NCBI GenBank assembly: GCA_002350625.1
Contig: DEFE01000026.1
Coordinates: 66,268 to 99,148, forward strand
Reading direction: 5' to 3'
DNA: 32,881 bases
From: Lachnospiraceae bacterium UBA2860
GTDB lineage: Bacteria; Bacillota; Clostridia; Lachnospirales; Lachnospiraceae
Notes under the pieces: model-generated
What the model was told of the DNA's origin: nothing
What the model saw: the letters and a program-made list of their open reading frames with translations, nothing else
The model's database searches: none
Position numbers and translations under genes: made by a program
Shown here: piece by piece, positions 7,406-15,329 of the stretch
How the letters are laid out: each line of letters opens with the position of its first letter
How positions within the stretch are numbered: the first letter of the stretch is position 1

Positions 7406-8726
7406 ATGTTCCGTTTTCTTTCAGGAAGGCCAGGCGCTCCCGGATCTTTTCCTCATAGCCGATGTCCGTGGGCTCGTAGAAGACGGCTCCCCGGATCTCA
7501 TCGGGGAGGTACTGCTGCTTTACATAGTGATACGGGTAGTCGTGCGCATACTTATAGCCGACGCCGTGTCCGAGATACTTATGGCCGCCGTAGTGGGCGT
7601 CCTGGAGATGCGCGGGCACGGTGGTCTTCGTCGTCTCCACGGACCGTTTGGCGGCAAAGATCGCTTCCGTCACGGCGTTGCTCTTCGGGGCGCAGGCGAT
7701 ATAGACGGCCGCGTGCGCGAGGATGAGCTGCGCTTCCGGCAGCCCGACGCGCTCGACGGCCTGCGCCGCGCTTACGGCGACGACAAGCGCCTGCGGATCC
7801 GCGTTGCCGACGTCCTCGGAGGCGCAGATCATCATGCGGCGCGCGATGAAGCGGATGTCCTCGCCCGCCGCAAGCATTTTGGCCAGATAGTAGACGGCCG
7901 CGTCGGGATCGGAGCCGCGCATGCTCTTGATGAAGGCGGAGATCGTGTCATAATGCTGGTCGCCGCTCTTGTCGTAGCGGACGGCGCGCTTCTGGATGCA
8001 GTCTTCCGCGGTCGCAAGATCGATGAGAAGCTGCCCTTTGTCATCGCGGTCCGAGGTGAGCACGGCGAGCTCCAGGGCGTTGAGCGCGCACCTGGCGTCT
8101 CCTCCTGCGACGTCCGCGAGGAAGGACTTCGCCTCGTCCGTAAGGACCGCGTGATAGCTGCCGAGGCCTCTTTCAGGATCCTCCATCGCCCGCGAAAGAA
8201 GCTTTTCGATGTCTTCCCGGGAGAGGGGCTTCAGCTCAAAGACCGTGGACCTCGAAAGGAGCGCGGCGTTCACTTCAAAGTAAGGGTTCTCCGTGGTGGC
8301 GCCGATCAGGATGACCGTGCCGTCCTCGACAAAGGGGAGGAGATAGTCCTGCTGGGACTTGTTGAAGCGGTGAATCTCGTCGATGAAGAGAATGGTACGC
8401 TTTCCGTAGCCCCCGAGCTGTGCCTTGGCGTATGCCGTGGCTTCCTCCATCTCTTTCTTTCCGGAGGTGGTCGCGTTCAGCTGGCGGAAGCTGGCGTTCG
8501 TCGTGTTCGCGATGACGCGTGCGAGCGTGGTCTTTCCCGTGCCCGGAGGTCCGTAGAAGACGACGGAGCTGAGCTTGTCCGCCTTGATCGCGCGGTAAAG
8601 GAGCCGGCCCCTGCCGATGATGTGCTCCTGCCCGACGACCTCGTCGAGTGTGCGCGGGCGCATCCTGAGCGCGAGCGGGGACTCGTTGTCGAGCGTCTTC
8701 TGTTTCATATAATCAAATAAATCCAT
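7404..8726 (-). CDS. rarA: Replication-associated recombination protein A (AAA+ ATPase)
   Basis: RarA (MgsA) is a clamp-loader-like AAA+ ATPase that acts at stalled replication forks. Walker A is GPPGTGKTT (residues 59-67), Walker B is LFIDEIHR with Asp116-Glu117, and sensor 1 reads IGATTENPYFEVN. The C-terminal part has the MgsA tetramerisation region, with the conserved segment ending in DYPYHYVKQQYLPDE. The 440-residue length is normal. It starts seven bases after the DUF4364 gene and so is probably co-transcribed with it. Gene order DUF4364-rarA gives no functional link that I know of. Confidence 0.95.
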   Translation of the reverse strand: MDLFDYMKQKTLDNESPLALRMRPRTLDEVVGQEHIIGRGRLLYRAIKADKLSSVVFYGPPGTGKTTLARVIANTTNASFRQLNATTSGKKEMEEATAYAKAQLGGYGKRTILFIDEIHRFNKSQQDYLLPFVEDGTVILIGATTENPYFEVNAALLSRSTVFELKPLSREDIEKLLSRAMEDPERGLGSYHAVLTDEAKSFLADVAGGDARCALNALELAVLTSDRDDKGQLLIDLATAEDCIQKRAVRYDKSGDQHYDTISAFIKSMRGSDPDAAVYYLAKMLAAGEDIRFIARRMMICASEDVGNADPQALVVAVSAAQAVERVGLPEAQLILAHAAVYIACAPKSNAVTEAIFAAKRSVETTKTTVPAHLQDAHYGGHKYLGHGVGYKYAHDYPYHYVKQQYLPDEIRGAVFYEPTDIGYEEKIRERLAFLKENGT

Positions 8727-8733
8727 AGGTCTC

Positions 8734-9246
8734 TCACAGCACCTTCATCATGATGTCGACATAGATCTCCTGCGCGACCTCCGGCCACTTCTCACAGACG
8801 CGTTCCGCCTCCTGTTCGGTGGCGACGTTGATCGTGAGCGCGATGATCGTCTCGCGCCCTTCGTTGACGCGGCAGTGCACGGCACAGCCGCCATCCTCGG
8901 TGAGCTCCCAGTCCGCGACCATGCAGCTCTCGTTGCGCAGTTCAAACGCGTTGTCACGCAGGTATTTATCGATTTCCTTCTTGATCGGATAGGAAATCTC
9001 ATTGCTGAAGTACTCAAGCGTCTTTTCCCCGTCGTTTGTCGCCGTGTACTGCGAGGTGTTGCGGATCGTGTCGACGGTGATCAGCTTCGCGTCCACGAGG
9101 TCGTGGATCGCCTCCTGGACATGAAAATAATCCGTGTACTCCCTGTCGATCATGAACTCCGTGATCTGCGTGTTGGAGAGCGGGAAGTTGACCTTCCGCA
9201 GCATGTACAGCACGATCAGTTTGTAGAGCGTAAGTCCCTCAGCCAT
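8734..9246 (-). CDS. DUF4364 family protein
   Basis: A 170-residue cytoplasmic protein. Residues 1-75 look like a winged helix (LYKLIVLYMLRKVNFPLSNTQI, then a YFHVQEAIHDLVDAKLI helix and a wing-like YTATNDGEKTLEYF), as expected for DUF4364, a PadR/MarR-like fold of unknown target. The C-terminal half has alternating strands ending in a CEKWPEVAQEIY helix. It may be a DNA-binding regulator; this is an inference from the helical pattern. It has its own promoter at 9326-9354, and rarA follows directly. Confidence 0.85.
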   Translation of the reverse strand: MAEGLTLYKLIVLYMLRKVNFPLSNTQITEFMIDREYTDYFHVQEAIHDLVDAKLITVDTIRNTSQYTATNDGEKTLEYFSNEISYPIKKEIDKYLRDNAFELRNESCMVADWELTEDGGCAVHCRVNEGRETIIALTINVATEQEAERVCEKWPEVAQEIYVDIMMKVL

Positions 9247-9285
9247 GTATCAGTCCCTGCCTCTTCGGATAAGTCCCGGTTTTTT

Positions 9286-9313
9286 ACGGCCCGTATGTCT
9301 TTACGCGGGCCGT
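9286..9313. other. Hairpin in the 5' leader of the DUF4364 gene
   Basis: Perfect 8-bp inverted repeat ACGGCCCG / CGGGCCGT around a 12-base loop. The T run lies on the wrong side for a terminator of either flanking gene, so it is best read as a leader hairpin of the leftward transcript. Confidence 0.4.
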
Positions 9314-9325
9314 CTCATACGCTCA

Positions 9326-9354
9326 ATCATAGCATCCGCCCAGGACGGATACAA
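9326..9354 (-). promoter_or_regulatory. Promoter for DUF4364-rarA
   Basis: Read on the minus strand: TTGTAT, 17-base spacer, TATGAT (an extended match with a near-consensus -10). Confidence 0.65.
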
Positions 9355-9391
9355 GGAAAGAATTTGCGGGATTTGCCGATGAAATTTGTCG

Positions 9392-9420
9392 TTGAATTTA
9401 GTACGGTGAAATGCTAAAAT
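9392..9420 (+). promoter_or_regulatory. Promoter for amino-acid ABC transporter operon
   Basis: TTGAAT (9392-9397), 17-base spacer, TAAAAT (9415-9420), giving a leader of about 105 bases before the binding-protein start. It is divergent from the promoter at 9326-9354. Confidence 0.65.
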
Positions 9421-9532
9421 GTAGAACTGTAGAGTGTGAACACGTCCGACGCAGACGCGCGCCCGTCCCGGTTCCGGGAAAATGAAGGCGCCGCCGGCCG
9501 CGGCGGACCCAGTCAAAAGGAGGCAGATTATT

Positions 9533-10357
9533 ATGAACATGAAGAAGATGACAGCCGTGCTGCTCGCAGGCGCGATGACGATGGCGATGGGCGCATCTGC
9601 TGTAATGGCGGAAGGCGAGGTCGAGGCGATCAAGGCCGCCGGCAAGGTCGTCATGACGACGAACGCCGAGTTCGAGCCATTTGAGTTTAAAGACGGCGAA
9701 GAGATCGTCGGCATCGATGTCGAGATCGCGAAGAAGATCGCCGAGAAGCTCGGCGTCGAGCTCGAGATCACGGATATCGCATTTGACTCCCTCATCCCGA
9801 GCTTAAATGCCGGCAAGGCCGATTTCATCGCGGCGGGCATGACGGCGACGGATGAGCGCCGCAAGAACGTCGACTTCTCGGATGACTATTTCAACGCGTC
9901 CCAGACGATCATCACGGCGATCGACGGCGAGGTTAAGTCCCGCGCCGACCTCGAGGGCAAGATCGTCGGCGTGCAGCAGGGCACGACCGGTGATATCTAC
10001 TGCACGAACGAGGACGGCTCGAGCGATATCAGCGTCGCTGAAGTCCGCCGCTATCCGAAGGGCATGGACGCTGTCTCCGACCTGCTCGCAGGGCGTGTCG
10101 ACGCGGTTGTTATCGACGATTTCCCGGCGAAGAAGCTGGTCGAGAAGAACGCTGACAAGATCATGACGCTCGACGAGGCGATGACGGAAGAAACCTACGC
10201 GATCGCGGTACCGCTGGGCTCCGATCTGACCGAGGTCGTCAATGAAGTCATCAAAGAGCTGAATGAGAGCGGCGAGATGGACAAGATCGTCAGCGCCTAT
10301 ATCTCGGACGGAACGGATGAGGCAGCGGAAGAAGAAGCTTCCTCTGACGCCGCATAA
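9533..10357 (+). CDS. Polar amino-acid ABC transporter, substrate-binding protein
   Basis: A 274-residue family-3 solute-binding protein. The mature part has the two-lobed SBP pattern: VVMTTNAEFEPFEF, GIDVEIAKKIAEKLG, DFIAAGMTATDERRKNVDFS and GVQQGTTGD. A signal peptide spans about residues 1-26 (Lys-rich start, Ala/Met-rich core, AVMA cleavage site). No lipobox cysteine is present, which is unusual for a Gram-positive SBP. The ATG at 9533 follows AAAAGGAGG; an upstream in-frame ATG at 9482 has no such site. The C-terminus is an acidic Ala/Glu tail. Permease and ATPase follow. The substrate is likely a polar amino acid or cystine/glutamine-type ligand; it cannot be fixed from sequence. Confidence 0.93.
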   Translation: MNMKKMTAVLLAGAMTMAMGASAVMAEGEVEAIKAAGKVVMTTNAEFEPFEFKDGEEIVGIDVEIAKKIAEKLGVELEITDIAFDSLIPSLNAGKADFIAAGMTATDERRKNVDFSDDYFNASQTIITAIDGEVKSRADLEGKIVGVQQGTTGDIYCTNEDGSSDISVAEVRRYPKGMDAVSDLLAGRVDAVVIDDFPAKKLVEKNADKIMTLDEAMTEETYAIAVPLGSDLTEVVNEVIKELNESGEMDKIVSAYISDGTDEAAEEEASSDAA

Positions 10358-10383
10358 GGACGAATTGGTAAAAATCATATAGA

Positions 10384-10435
10384 ACGTTTTCTCCCCTTGT
10401 TCCGGATCTGAAGGCCGGCGCAAGGGGAGGAACGT
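10384..10435 (+). other. Intercistronic hairpin after binding-protein gene
   Basis: A long imperfect stem (ACGTTTTCTCCCCTTG with CAAGGGGAGGAACGT, 21-base loop) lies between the binding-protein and permease genes with no T run. Such hairpins commonly stabilise the upstream message, giving more binding protein than permease. Confidence 0.55.
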
Positions 10436-10492
10436 ATGATGTAATCCCGGCAGACAGCTGCGCGGGGGATTTTTGCGGAAAGGGGAATCCAT

Positions 10493-11197
10493 ATGGGCGA
10501 CCGAAGCCTCGCTTCGCGTCTTTATGACGACTTTATCAATCAGAACCGCTACATGTATCTTGTACGCGGGCTTGGCAACACTGTCCTTATCACAATATTT
10601 GCACTTCTCATCGGCGTCATCATCGGCGTCATCATAGCGCTCATCCGCGTCAATTATCATCAGAGCAGAAAGAAGAGCATTCTGCTCCGCATCGCCAACC
10701 TGGTCTGCGGTCTCTATCTGACCGTGATCCGCGGGACGCCGATGGTCGTCCAGCTGATGATCATGTACTTTGTCATCTGGGCGAGCGGCGCGCCGATCAT
10801 GATTGCGATCGTCTCCTTCGGTCTTAACTCCGGCGCTTATGTCGCCGAGGTCATCCGCAGCGGCATCCAGTCCGTCGACCGCGGACAGACCGAAGCGGGC
10901 AGGTCTCTGGGCCTCAATGCCCACCAGACCATGCTGAATATCATCCTGCCGCAGGCGTTTAAAAATGTGGCGCCGGCGATTTTCAACGAGTTTATCGTTC
11001 TTCTTAAAGAAACTTCCGTCGCCGGATACGTGGGCATCCAGGATCTGACAAAGGGCGGGGATATCATCCGCTCGATCACGTACGATGCGTTTCCGCCGCT
11101 GCTCGTAGTGGCCGCGGTATATCTTGTTATCGTCATCCTGCTCACACAGGTGCTGCACGTTATTGAAGGGAGGCTGGCAAAGAGTGATCTCCGTTAA
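10493..11197 (+). CDS. Amino-acid ABC transporter permease (HisM/GlnP type)
   Basis: A 234-residue inner-membrane protein with about five hydrophobic helices, the first at roughly residues 25-50 (VLITIFALLIGVIIGVIIAL). The cytoplasmic EAA loop (EAGRSLGLNAHQTMLNIILPQA), which docks on the ATPase, is intact. The N-terminal RGLGNTVLIT segment is typical of the HisM/GlnP family. The start follows a GAAAGGGG site. The last 14 bases overlap the ATPase gene, so translation is likely coupled. Confidence 0.93.
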   Translation: MGDRSLASRLYDDFINQNRYMYLVRGLGNTVLITIFALLIGVIIGVIIALIRVNYHQSRKKSILLRIANLVCGLYLTVIRGTPMVVQLMIMYFVIWASGAPIMIAIVSFGLNSGAYVAEVIRSGIQSVDRGQTEAGRSLGLNAHQTMLNIILPQAFKNVAPAIFNEFIVLLKETSVAGYVGIQDLTKGGDIIRSITYDAFPPLLVVAAVYLVIVILLTQVLHVIEGRLAKSDLR

Positions 11198-11921
11198 AAA
11201 CCTGTACAAAACATTTCATACGTTGGCCGGCGATGTGGAAGTATTAAAAGGCATTGACTGCCAGATAGCAAAGGGGGAGAAGGTCGTCATTGTCGGCCCG
11301 TCCGGCTCGGGCAAGAGCACGTTCCTCCGCTGCATGAATCTTCTGGAGGAGCCGACAAAGGGTGAAATCTGGTTCGACGGACAGCAGATCAACGCCCCCG
11401 GCGTCAATATCGACGCCGTGCGCGCCGGGATGGGCATGGTGTTCCAGCACTTCAATCTGTTCCCGCATCTGACGGTAAAGAAAAACATCACCCTCGCACC
11501 GGTGATGCTGAAGAAGCAGTCTCATGAGGAGGCCGAAGAAAATGCGATGCGCCTCCTGAAAAGAATCGGCCTTGAAGAGAAAGCGGAAGCCTATCCGAAT
11601 CAGCTGTCGGGCGGTCAGAAGCAGCGCATCGCGATCGTCCGCTCTCTGGCGATGAACCCGAAGGTCATGCTCTTTGACGAACCGACGTCGGCGCTCGACC
11701 CGGAGATGGTCGGCGAGGTCCTCGCCGTCATGAAGGAGCTGGCGGAGGACGGCATGACGATGGCAGTCGTGACCCATGAGATGAACTTCGCCAAAGAAGT
11801 AGCGAACCGGGTCCTGTTTGTCGACGACGGACAGATCCTGGAGGAAAATGAACCGGAGGCATTCTTCTCGAATCCGCAGAATCCGAGAACACAGGATTTC
11901 CTGTCGAAGATCCTGACCTGA
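11184..11921 (+). CDS. Amino-acid ABC transporter ATP-binding protein (GlnQ type)
   Basis: A 245-residue ATPase starting at GTG 11184, ten bases after GGGAGG, inside the end of the permease gene; an in-frame ATG at 11124 would overlap the permease by 74 bases without a good site. Walker A GPSGSGKST is at 38-46, the Q-loop is in VFQHFNLFPH, the signature LSGGQKQR starts at 141, Walker B is VMLFDEP with Asp165-Glu166, and the H-loop is VVTHEM. It couples ATP hydrolysis to import by the permease. It is third in the operon and is followed by a YerC-type regulator after 32 bases. Confidence 0.95.
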   Translation: MISVKNLYKTFHTLAGDVEVLKGIDCQIAKGEKVVIVGPSGSGKSTFLRCMNLLEEPTKGEIWFDGQQINAPGVNIDAVRAGMGMVFQHFNLFPHLTVKKNITLAPVMLKKQSHEEAEENAMRLLKRIGLEEKAEAYPNQLSGGQKQRIAIVRSLAMNPKVMLFDEPTSALDPEMVGEVLAVMKELAEDGMTMAVVTHEMNFAKEVANRVLFVDDGQILEENEPEAFFSNPQNPRTQDFLSKILT

Positions 11922-11953
11922 CAGATGCCATTAAGAAAGGAGCGGAACCAAAG

Positions 11954-12256
11954 ATGAGCAACAAGGTGCACAATAAATCCGTAGACAGCCTGTTTGATGC
12001 CATCCTGACGCTTGAAAACCGGGAAGAGTGCTACGCGTTCTTTATGGACGTCTGCACGATGAACGAGATTGCCTCGCTCTCCCAGCGCTATGAGGTGGCG
12101 GGCATGCTGCGGGACCGGAAGACCTATCTCGACATTTCCGAAAAAACCGGCGCATCCACAGCCACGATCAGCCGCGTCAACCGCTCGCTCAATTACGGAA
12201 ATGACGGCTATGAGATCGTCTGGAACAAATTGAAGAAAAAGGCGGAGGAAAAATAA
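11954..12256 (+). CDS. YerC/YecD-type TrpR-superfamily regulator
   Basis: A 100-residue all-helical DNA-binding protein. The TrpR-like helix-turn-helix reads LSQRYEVAGMLRDRKTYLDI followed by SEKTGASTATISRVNRSL, and the whole length matches the YerC/YecD family. E. coli TrpR binds tryptophan, but YerC-type proteins have no proven ligand. It lies 32 bases after the transporter ATPase with its own AGAAAGGAG site, so it is probably transcribed with the transporter and could respond to the imported amino acid. That link is inference. Confidence 0.88.
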   Translation: MSNKVHNKSVDSLFDAILTLENREECYAFFMDVCTMNEIASLSQRYEVAGMLRDRKTYLDISEKTGASTATISRVNRSLNYGNDGYEIVWNKLKKKAEEK

Positions 12257-12277
12257 AAAGGGCATGACTGCCCTTTA
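12255..12277. terminator. Weak bidirectional terminator
   Basis: AAAGGGCA / TGCCCTTT stem with a TGAC loop. The minus-strand side is followed by TTATTT, so it fits the end of the DUF1836 transcript and the convergent yerC end. Confidence 0.55.
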
Positions 12278-12898
12278 TGTTTCTTCCGCTTCGCCCTGCG
12301 CATGCCCGTTCATCTCATCGACGACCGTCTCAATGAGCTTTTTTTTGACGTAGACATCGAAGCTTAACAGGCAGACAAAGGCGAAGATGTGCAGGTACTG
12401 TTCGTCCTCGCTGTCCGCGTCCGGGAAAGCCCCGGTTGCTTTTCTCCAGCTGCGCATCAGGTCCTTGGCCATGTCGCCGGTCTGGCCGCGCACGAGCTGG
12501 AAAGCGGACTCGTAGATGCTGTGAAGCGTCCGGTCCGTCTCTTCGCTGCCGGAAGAAAAATACTTCTCCGTGAGCGGACTCAGCAGCGTCTTTATGTCGC
12601 TGATCTGCAGAAAATCTTTCAGATAGTACACATATATGAGAAGAAGCAGGTGATCCTTGGAGTACTTCTTTTTATCGGGAGGAGGGATCAGCCTGTTTTT
12701 TGTATAATTGTTGATCATGGTCTTGGTCAGGATTTTGTCGTCCGGATATCGCTTGCACCGGGCCAGCTTGGCGTCCATAAAGGACGTGATCTGGTCCATA
12801 TAAAGAGGAATGTCCGGCACGTCCTCGGGGCTGATGTAGCTGAAGCTGTTAAATGCCTCAAGAACAGACCGCAGCACGTCCCGTGTGTTCTGATCCAT
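12275..12898 (-). CDS. DUF1836 family protein
   Basis: A 207-residue cytoplasmic protein. Its core (residues about 20-110) is DUF1836: PLYMDQITSFMDAKL, then DDKILTKTMINNYTKNRLIPPPDKKKYSKDHLLLLIYVYYLK. The latter resembles the MerR-like helix-turn-helix with a tyrosine/lysine-rich recognition part, so a DNA-binding role is plausible. On the minus strand, AAAGGAGG sits eight bases before the ATG at 12898, which I prefer over the in-frame ATG at 12922. It is divergent from pcrA with a 64-88-base AT-rich gap. No target is known. Confidence 0.85.
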   Translation of the reverse strand: MDQNTRDVLRSVLEAFNSFSYISPEDVPDIPLYMDQITSFMDAKLARCKRYPDDKILTKTMINNYTKNRLIPPPDKKKYSKDHLLLLIYVYYLKDFLQISDIKTLLSPLTEKYFSSGSEETDRTLHSIYESAFQLVRGQTGDMAKDLMRSWRKATGAFPDADSEDEQYLHIFAFVCLLSFDVYVKKKLIETVVDEMNGHAQGEAEET

Positions 12899-12986
12899 AT
12901 GATCGACCTCCTTTGCGCTCATAAACTTATTTTTAATTTTATCATATAGTTTTAAAAACGAGAAGATAAATTATAAGGAAAACAGT

Positions 12987-15305
12987 ATGCTTGAGAACGA
13001 GATTCTTTCCCAGCTCAATGAAGAACAGCAGAAAGCAGTCGTGACGACGGAAGGCCCGCTGCTCATCCTCGCCGGCGCCGGCTCGGGCAAGACACGTGTG
13101 CTCGTGCACAGGATTGCCTATCTCATCGACGTCATCGGCGTGAGCCCCGCGCAGATCCTCGCGATCACATTTACGAATAAAGCGGCCGACGAGATGCGGA
13201 GCCGCGTGGATAAGATCATCGGCTTCGGCGCGTCGCAGATCCGGGTCAGCACCTTTCATTCCTTCTGCGTCCGGATTCTCCGGCGCTACGGCGATCTCCT
13301 GGGCTATACGCGCTCCTTCTCCATCTATGACACGGACGACCAGCTGCGCCTCATGAAGAAGATCTTTAAAGAGAAGCAGGCCGATCCGCGGACGATGCGC
13401 GAGAAGGCGGTGCTCGCGCGCATCTCGCACGCCAAGGACGAGCTTGTCCCGCCCGAGAAATACGCGGTGCTGAACCCGGACTACTACGGGCAGAAGGTTG
13501 CGGAGATGTACAAATCCTATCAGAAGCAGCTGAAGGAGAACAACGCGATGGACTTCGACGATCTGATCACAAAGGCCGTCGAGCTCTTTGAACAGCATCC
13601 GGATGTGCTCGCCGAGGTGCAGGACCGGTACCGCTACCTGATGGTGGATGAGTATCAGGACACCAATTCGGCCCAGTTCCGTTTTGTCTCCCTGATCGCC
13701 GGAAAATACAGGAACCTGTGCGTCGTCGGCGACGACGACCAGAGCATCTATAAGTTCCGCGGCGCCAACATCCGGAATATTCTCGGCTTTGAGAAGGTCT
13801 TTCCGGACGCTGTCGTCGTGAAGCTTGAGCGCAACTACCGCTCGACGAAGAACATACTCTCCGCGGCCAATGAGGTGATCAGCCACAATCACGGGCGCAA
13901 GCGGAAGAAGCTTTGGACGGAGAATCCGGACGGCGTAAAGGTGCGTCTCAGGCGCTTCGCGAACGGCTTTGAGGAGGCGGAGTTTGTGTGCGGGGAGATC
14001 GCGGAGGAGGTGCGGTGCGGCAAGCGGTCGCTCGGGGATTTTGCCATCCTCTACAGGACGAACGCACAGTCGCGTCTTTTCGAGGAGAAAATGCTGATGG
14101 CCTCGCTCCCTTACAGAATCGTCGGCGGCATCAACTTTTATGCGAGAAAGGAAATCAAGGATGTCCTCGCGTATCTGAAGACAATCGACAACGCGGAGGA
14201 CGATCTGTCAGTGCTGCGCGTGATCAACGTGCCGAAGCGCGGGATCGGCGACAGCACCATAAGTAAAGTGTCGGACTACGCGGCGTCCGGCGGCATCTCC
14301 TTCTTTGCGGCGGTGCAGGAGGCGCAGCGCATCCCGGGATTATCCAAGGGGACACTGAGCAAGCTCTCGGCATTTGCGAAGCTGATGAGCGATCTCAGCG
14401 TGCAGGCGGAGCAGGGGAAGATCAGCGCGCTCGTGAAAGCAGTCATGAAGGAATCCGGGTACAGGGATGCGCTTGAAGCCGAGGAGACGGAAGAAGCGAC
14501 GGCGCGCATGGAGAACCTTGACGAGCTCGTGTCGAAGGCCGTGCAGTATGAGCAAAAAGCGGCGGGGGAGGCCTCCCTGTCCGGCTTCCTCGAGGAGGTT
14601 TCGCTCATTGCCGACATCGATAACCTGCCCGAAAACGAGGAGCGCGTGCTGCTCATGACGCTGCACTCCGCCAAGGGCCTGGAGTTTCCCGTCGTCTATA
14701 TGACGGGCATGGAAGACGGCCTCTTCCCGGGCAGCATGTCCATAAACGCGGAAAATCCGCAGGAAGAGATCGAGGAAGAGCGGAGGCTCTGCTACGTCGG
14801 CATGACGAGAGCGAAAGAACTGCTTACGCTGACCTGCGCAAAGGAACGCATGCTGCGGGGCGAAGTGGCGGCAAGTCCCGTCTCCCGCTTTGTGCGCGAG
14901 ATTCCGCGGGAGTGCATCGATCTTGAGGGCGGGACGTCCCCGGGGAGACGGCCGCTGCCTGCTGCGGGGGGTCGGGACAGGGCGCTCAGAGACGCCATTT
15001 CCGGAGGCCGCGGGGAGGAAGAGACGCTCTCGTTCGGGAAGCAGTTCGATCCGGAAAAGGATGTCCGGTACTCGAGGAAGAGCAGCTATGTGAATCCCTA
15101 CAAAAAAACAGTGCCTCCGGCCGCGGATGCCGCCGCCGGAGCGCCGGAATACCGGGTGGGAGACACGGTGAGACATGTGAAATTCGGAGAGGGCACCGTG
15201 CGTGAGATCACGCCGCGGGGCAATGATTTCTTTGTCACGGTCGATTTTACGGCCTGGGGAACGAAGAAGATGATCGCCTCCATGGCGCGCCTTCAGAAAG
15301 TGTGA
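12987..15305 (+). CDS. pcrA: ATP-dependent DNA helicase PcrA/UvrD
   Basis: A 772-residue SF1A 3'-5' helicase of DNA repair and replication-fork processing. Walker A (motif I) AGAGSGKT lies at 30-37; motif Ia TFTNKAADEM, motif II VDEYQDTN, motif III GDDDQSIYKFRGA, motif IV LERNYRST, motif V LLMTLHSAKGLEF, and motif VI CYVGMTRAKE are all present and in order. The C-terminal 60 residues form the RNA-polymerase-binding Tudor-like domain (VKFGEGTV, FFVTVDF). A linker rich in Gly/Arg/Pro precedes it, near residues 650-700. The length is normal. The start follows a TAAGGAAAA site. Confidence 0.96.
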   Translation: MLENEILSQLNEEQQKAVVTTEGPLLILAGAGSGKTRVLVHRIAYLIDVIGVSPAQILAITFTNKAADEMRSRVDKIIGFGASQIRVSTFHSFCVRILRRYGDLLGYTRSFSIYDTDDQLRLMKKIFKEKQADPRTMREKAVLARISHAKDELVPPEKYAVLNPDYYGQKVAEMYKSYQKQLKENNAMDFDDLITKAVELFEQHPDVLAEVQDRYRYLMVDEYQDTNSAQFRFVSLIAGKYRNLCVVGDDDQSIYKFRGANIRNILGFEKVFPDAVVVKLERNYRSTKNILSAANEVISHNHGRKRKKLWTENPDGVKVRLRRFANGFEEAEFVCGEIAEEVRCGKRSLGDFAILYRTNAQSRLFEEKMLMASLPYRIVGGINFYARKEIKDVLAYLKTIDNAEDDLSVLRVINVPKRGIGDSTISKVSDYAASGGISFFAAVQEAQRIPGLSKGTLSKLSAFAKLMSDLSVQAEQGKISALVKAVMKESGYRDALEAEETEEATARMENLDELVSKAVQYEQKAAGEASLSGFLEEVSLIADIDNLPENEERVLLMTLHSAKGLEFPVVYMTGMEDGLFPGSMSINAENPQEEIEEERRLCYVGMTRAKELLTLTCAKERMLRGEVAASPVSRFVREIPRECIDLEGGTSPGRRPLPAAGGRDRALRDAISGGRGEEETLSFGKQFDPEKDVRYSRKSSYVNPYKKTVPPAADAAAGAPEYRVGDTVRHVKFGEGTVREITPRGNDFFVTVDFTAWGTKKMIASMARLQKV

Positions 15306-15329
15306 AGAGGACGCATATTCGGTGCGGCT

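Noticed and set aside
9286..9313. Hairpin as a terminator
   Set aside because: The T run precedes the stem on the plus strand and is A on the minus strand, so it cannot terminate either way.
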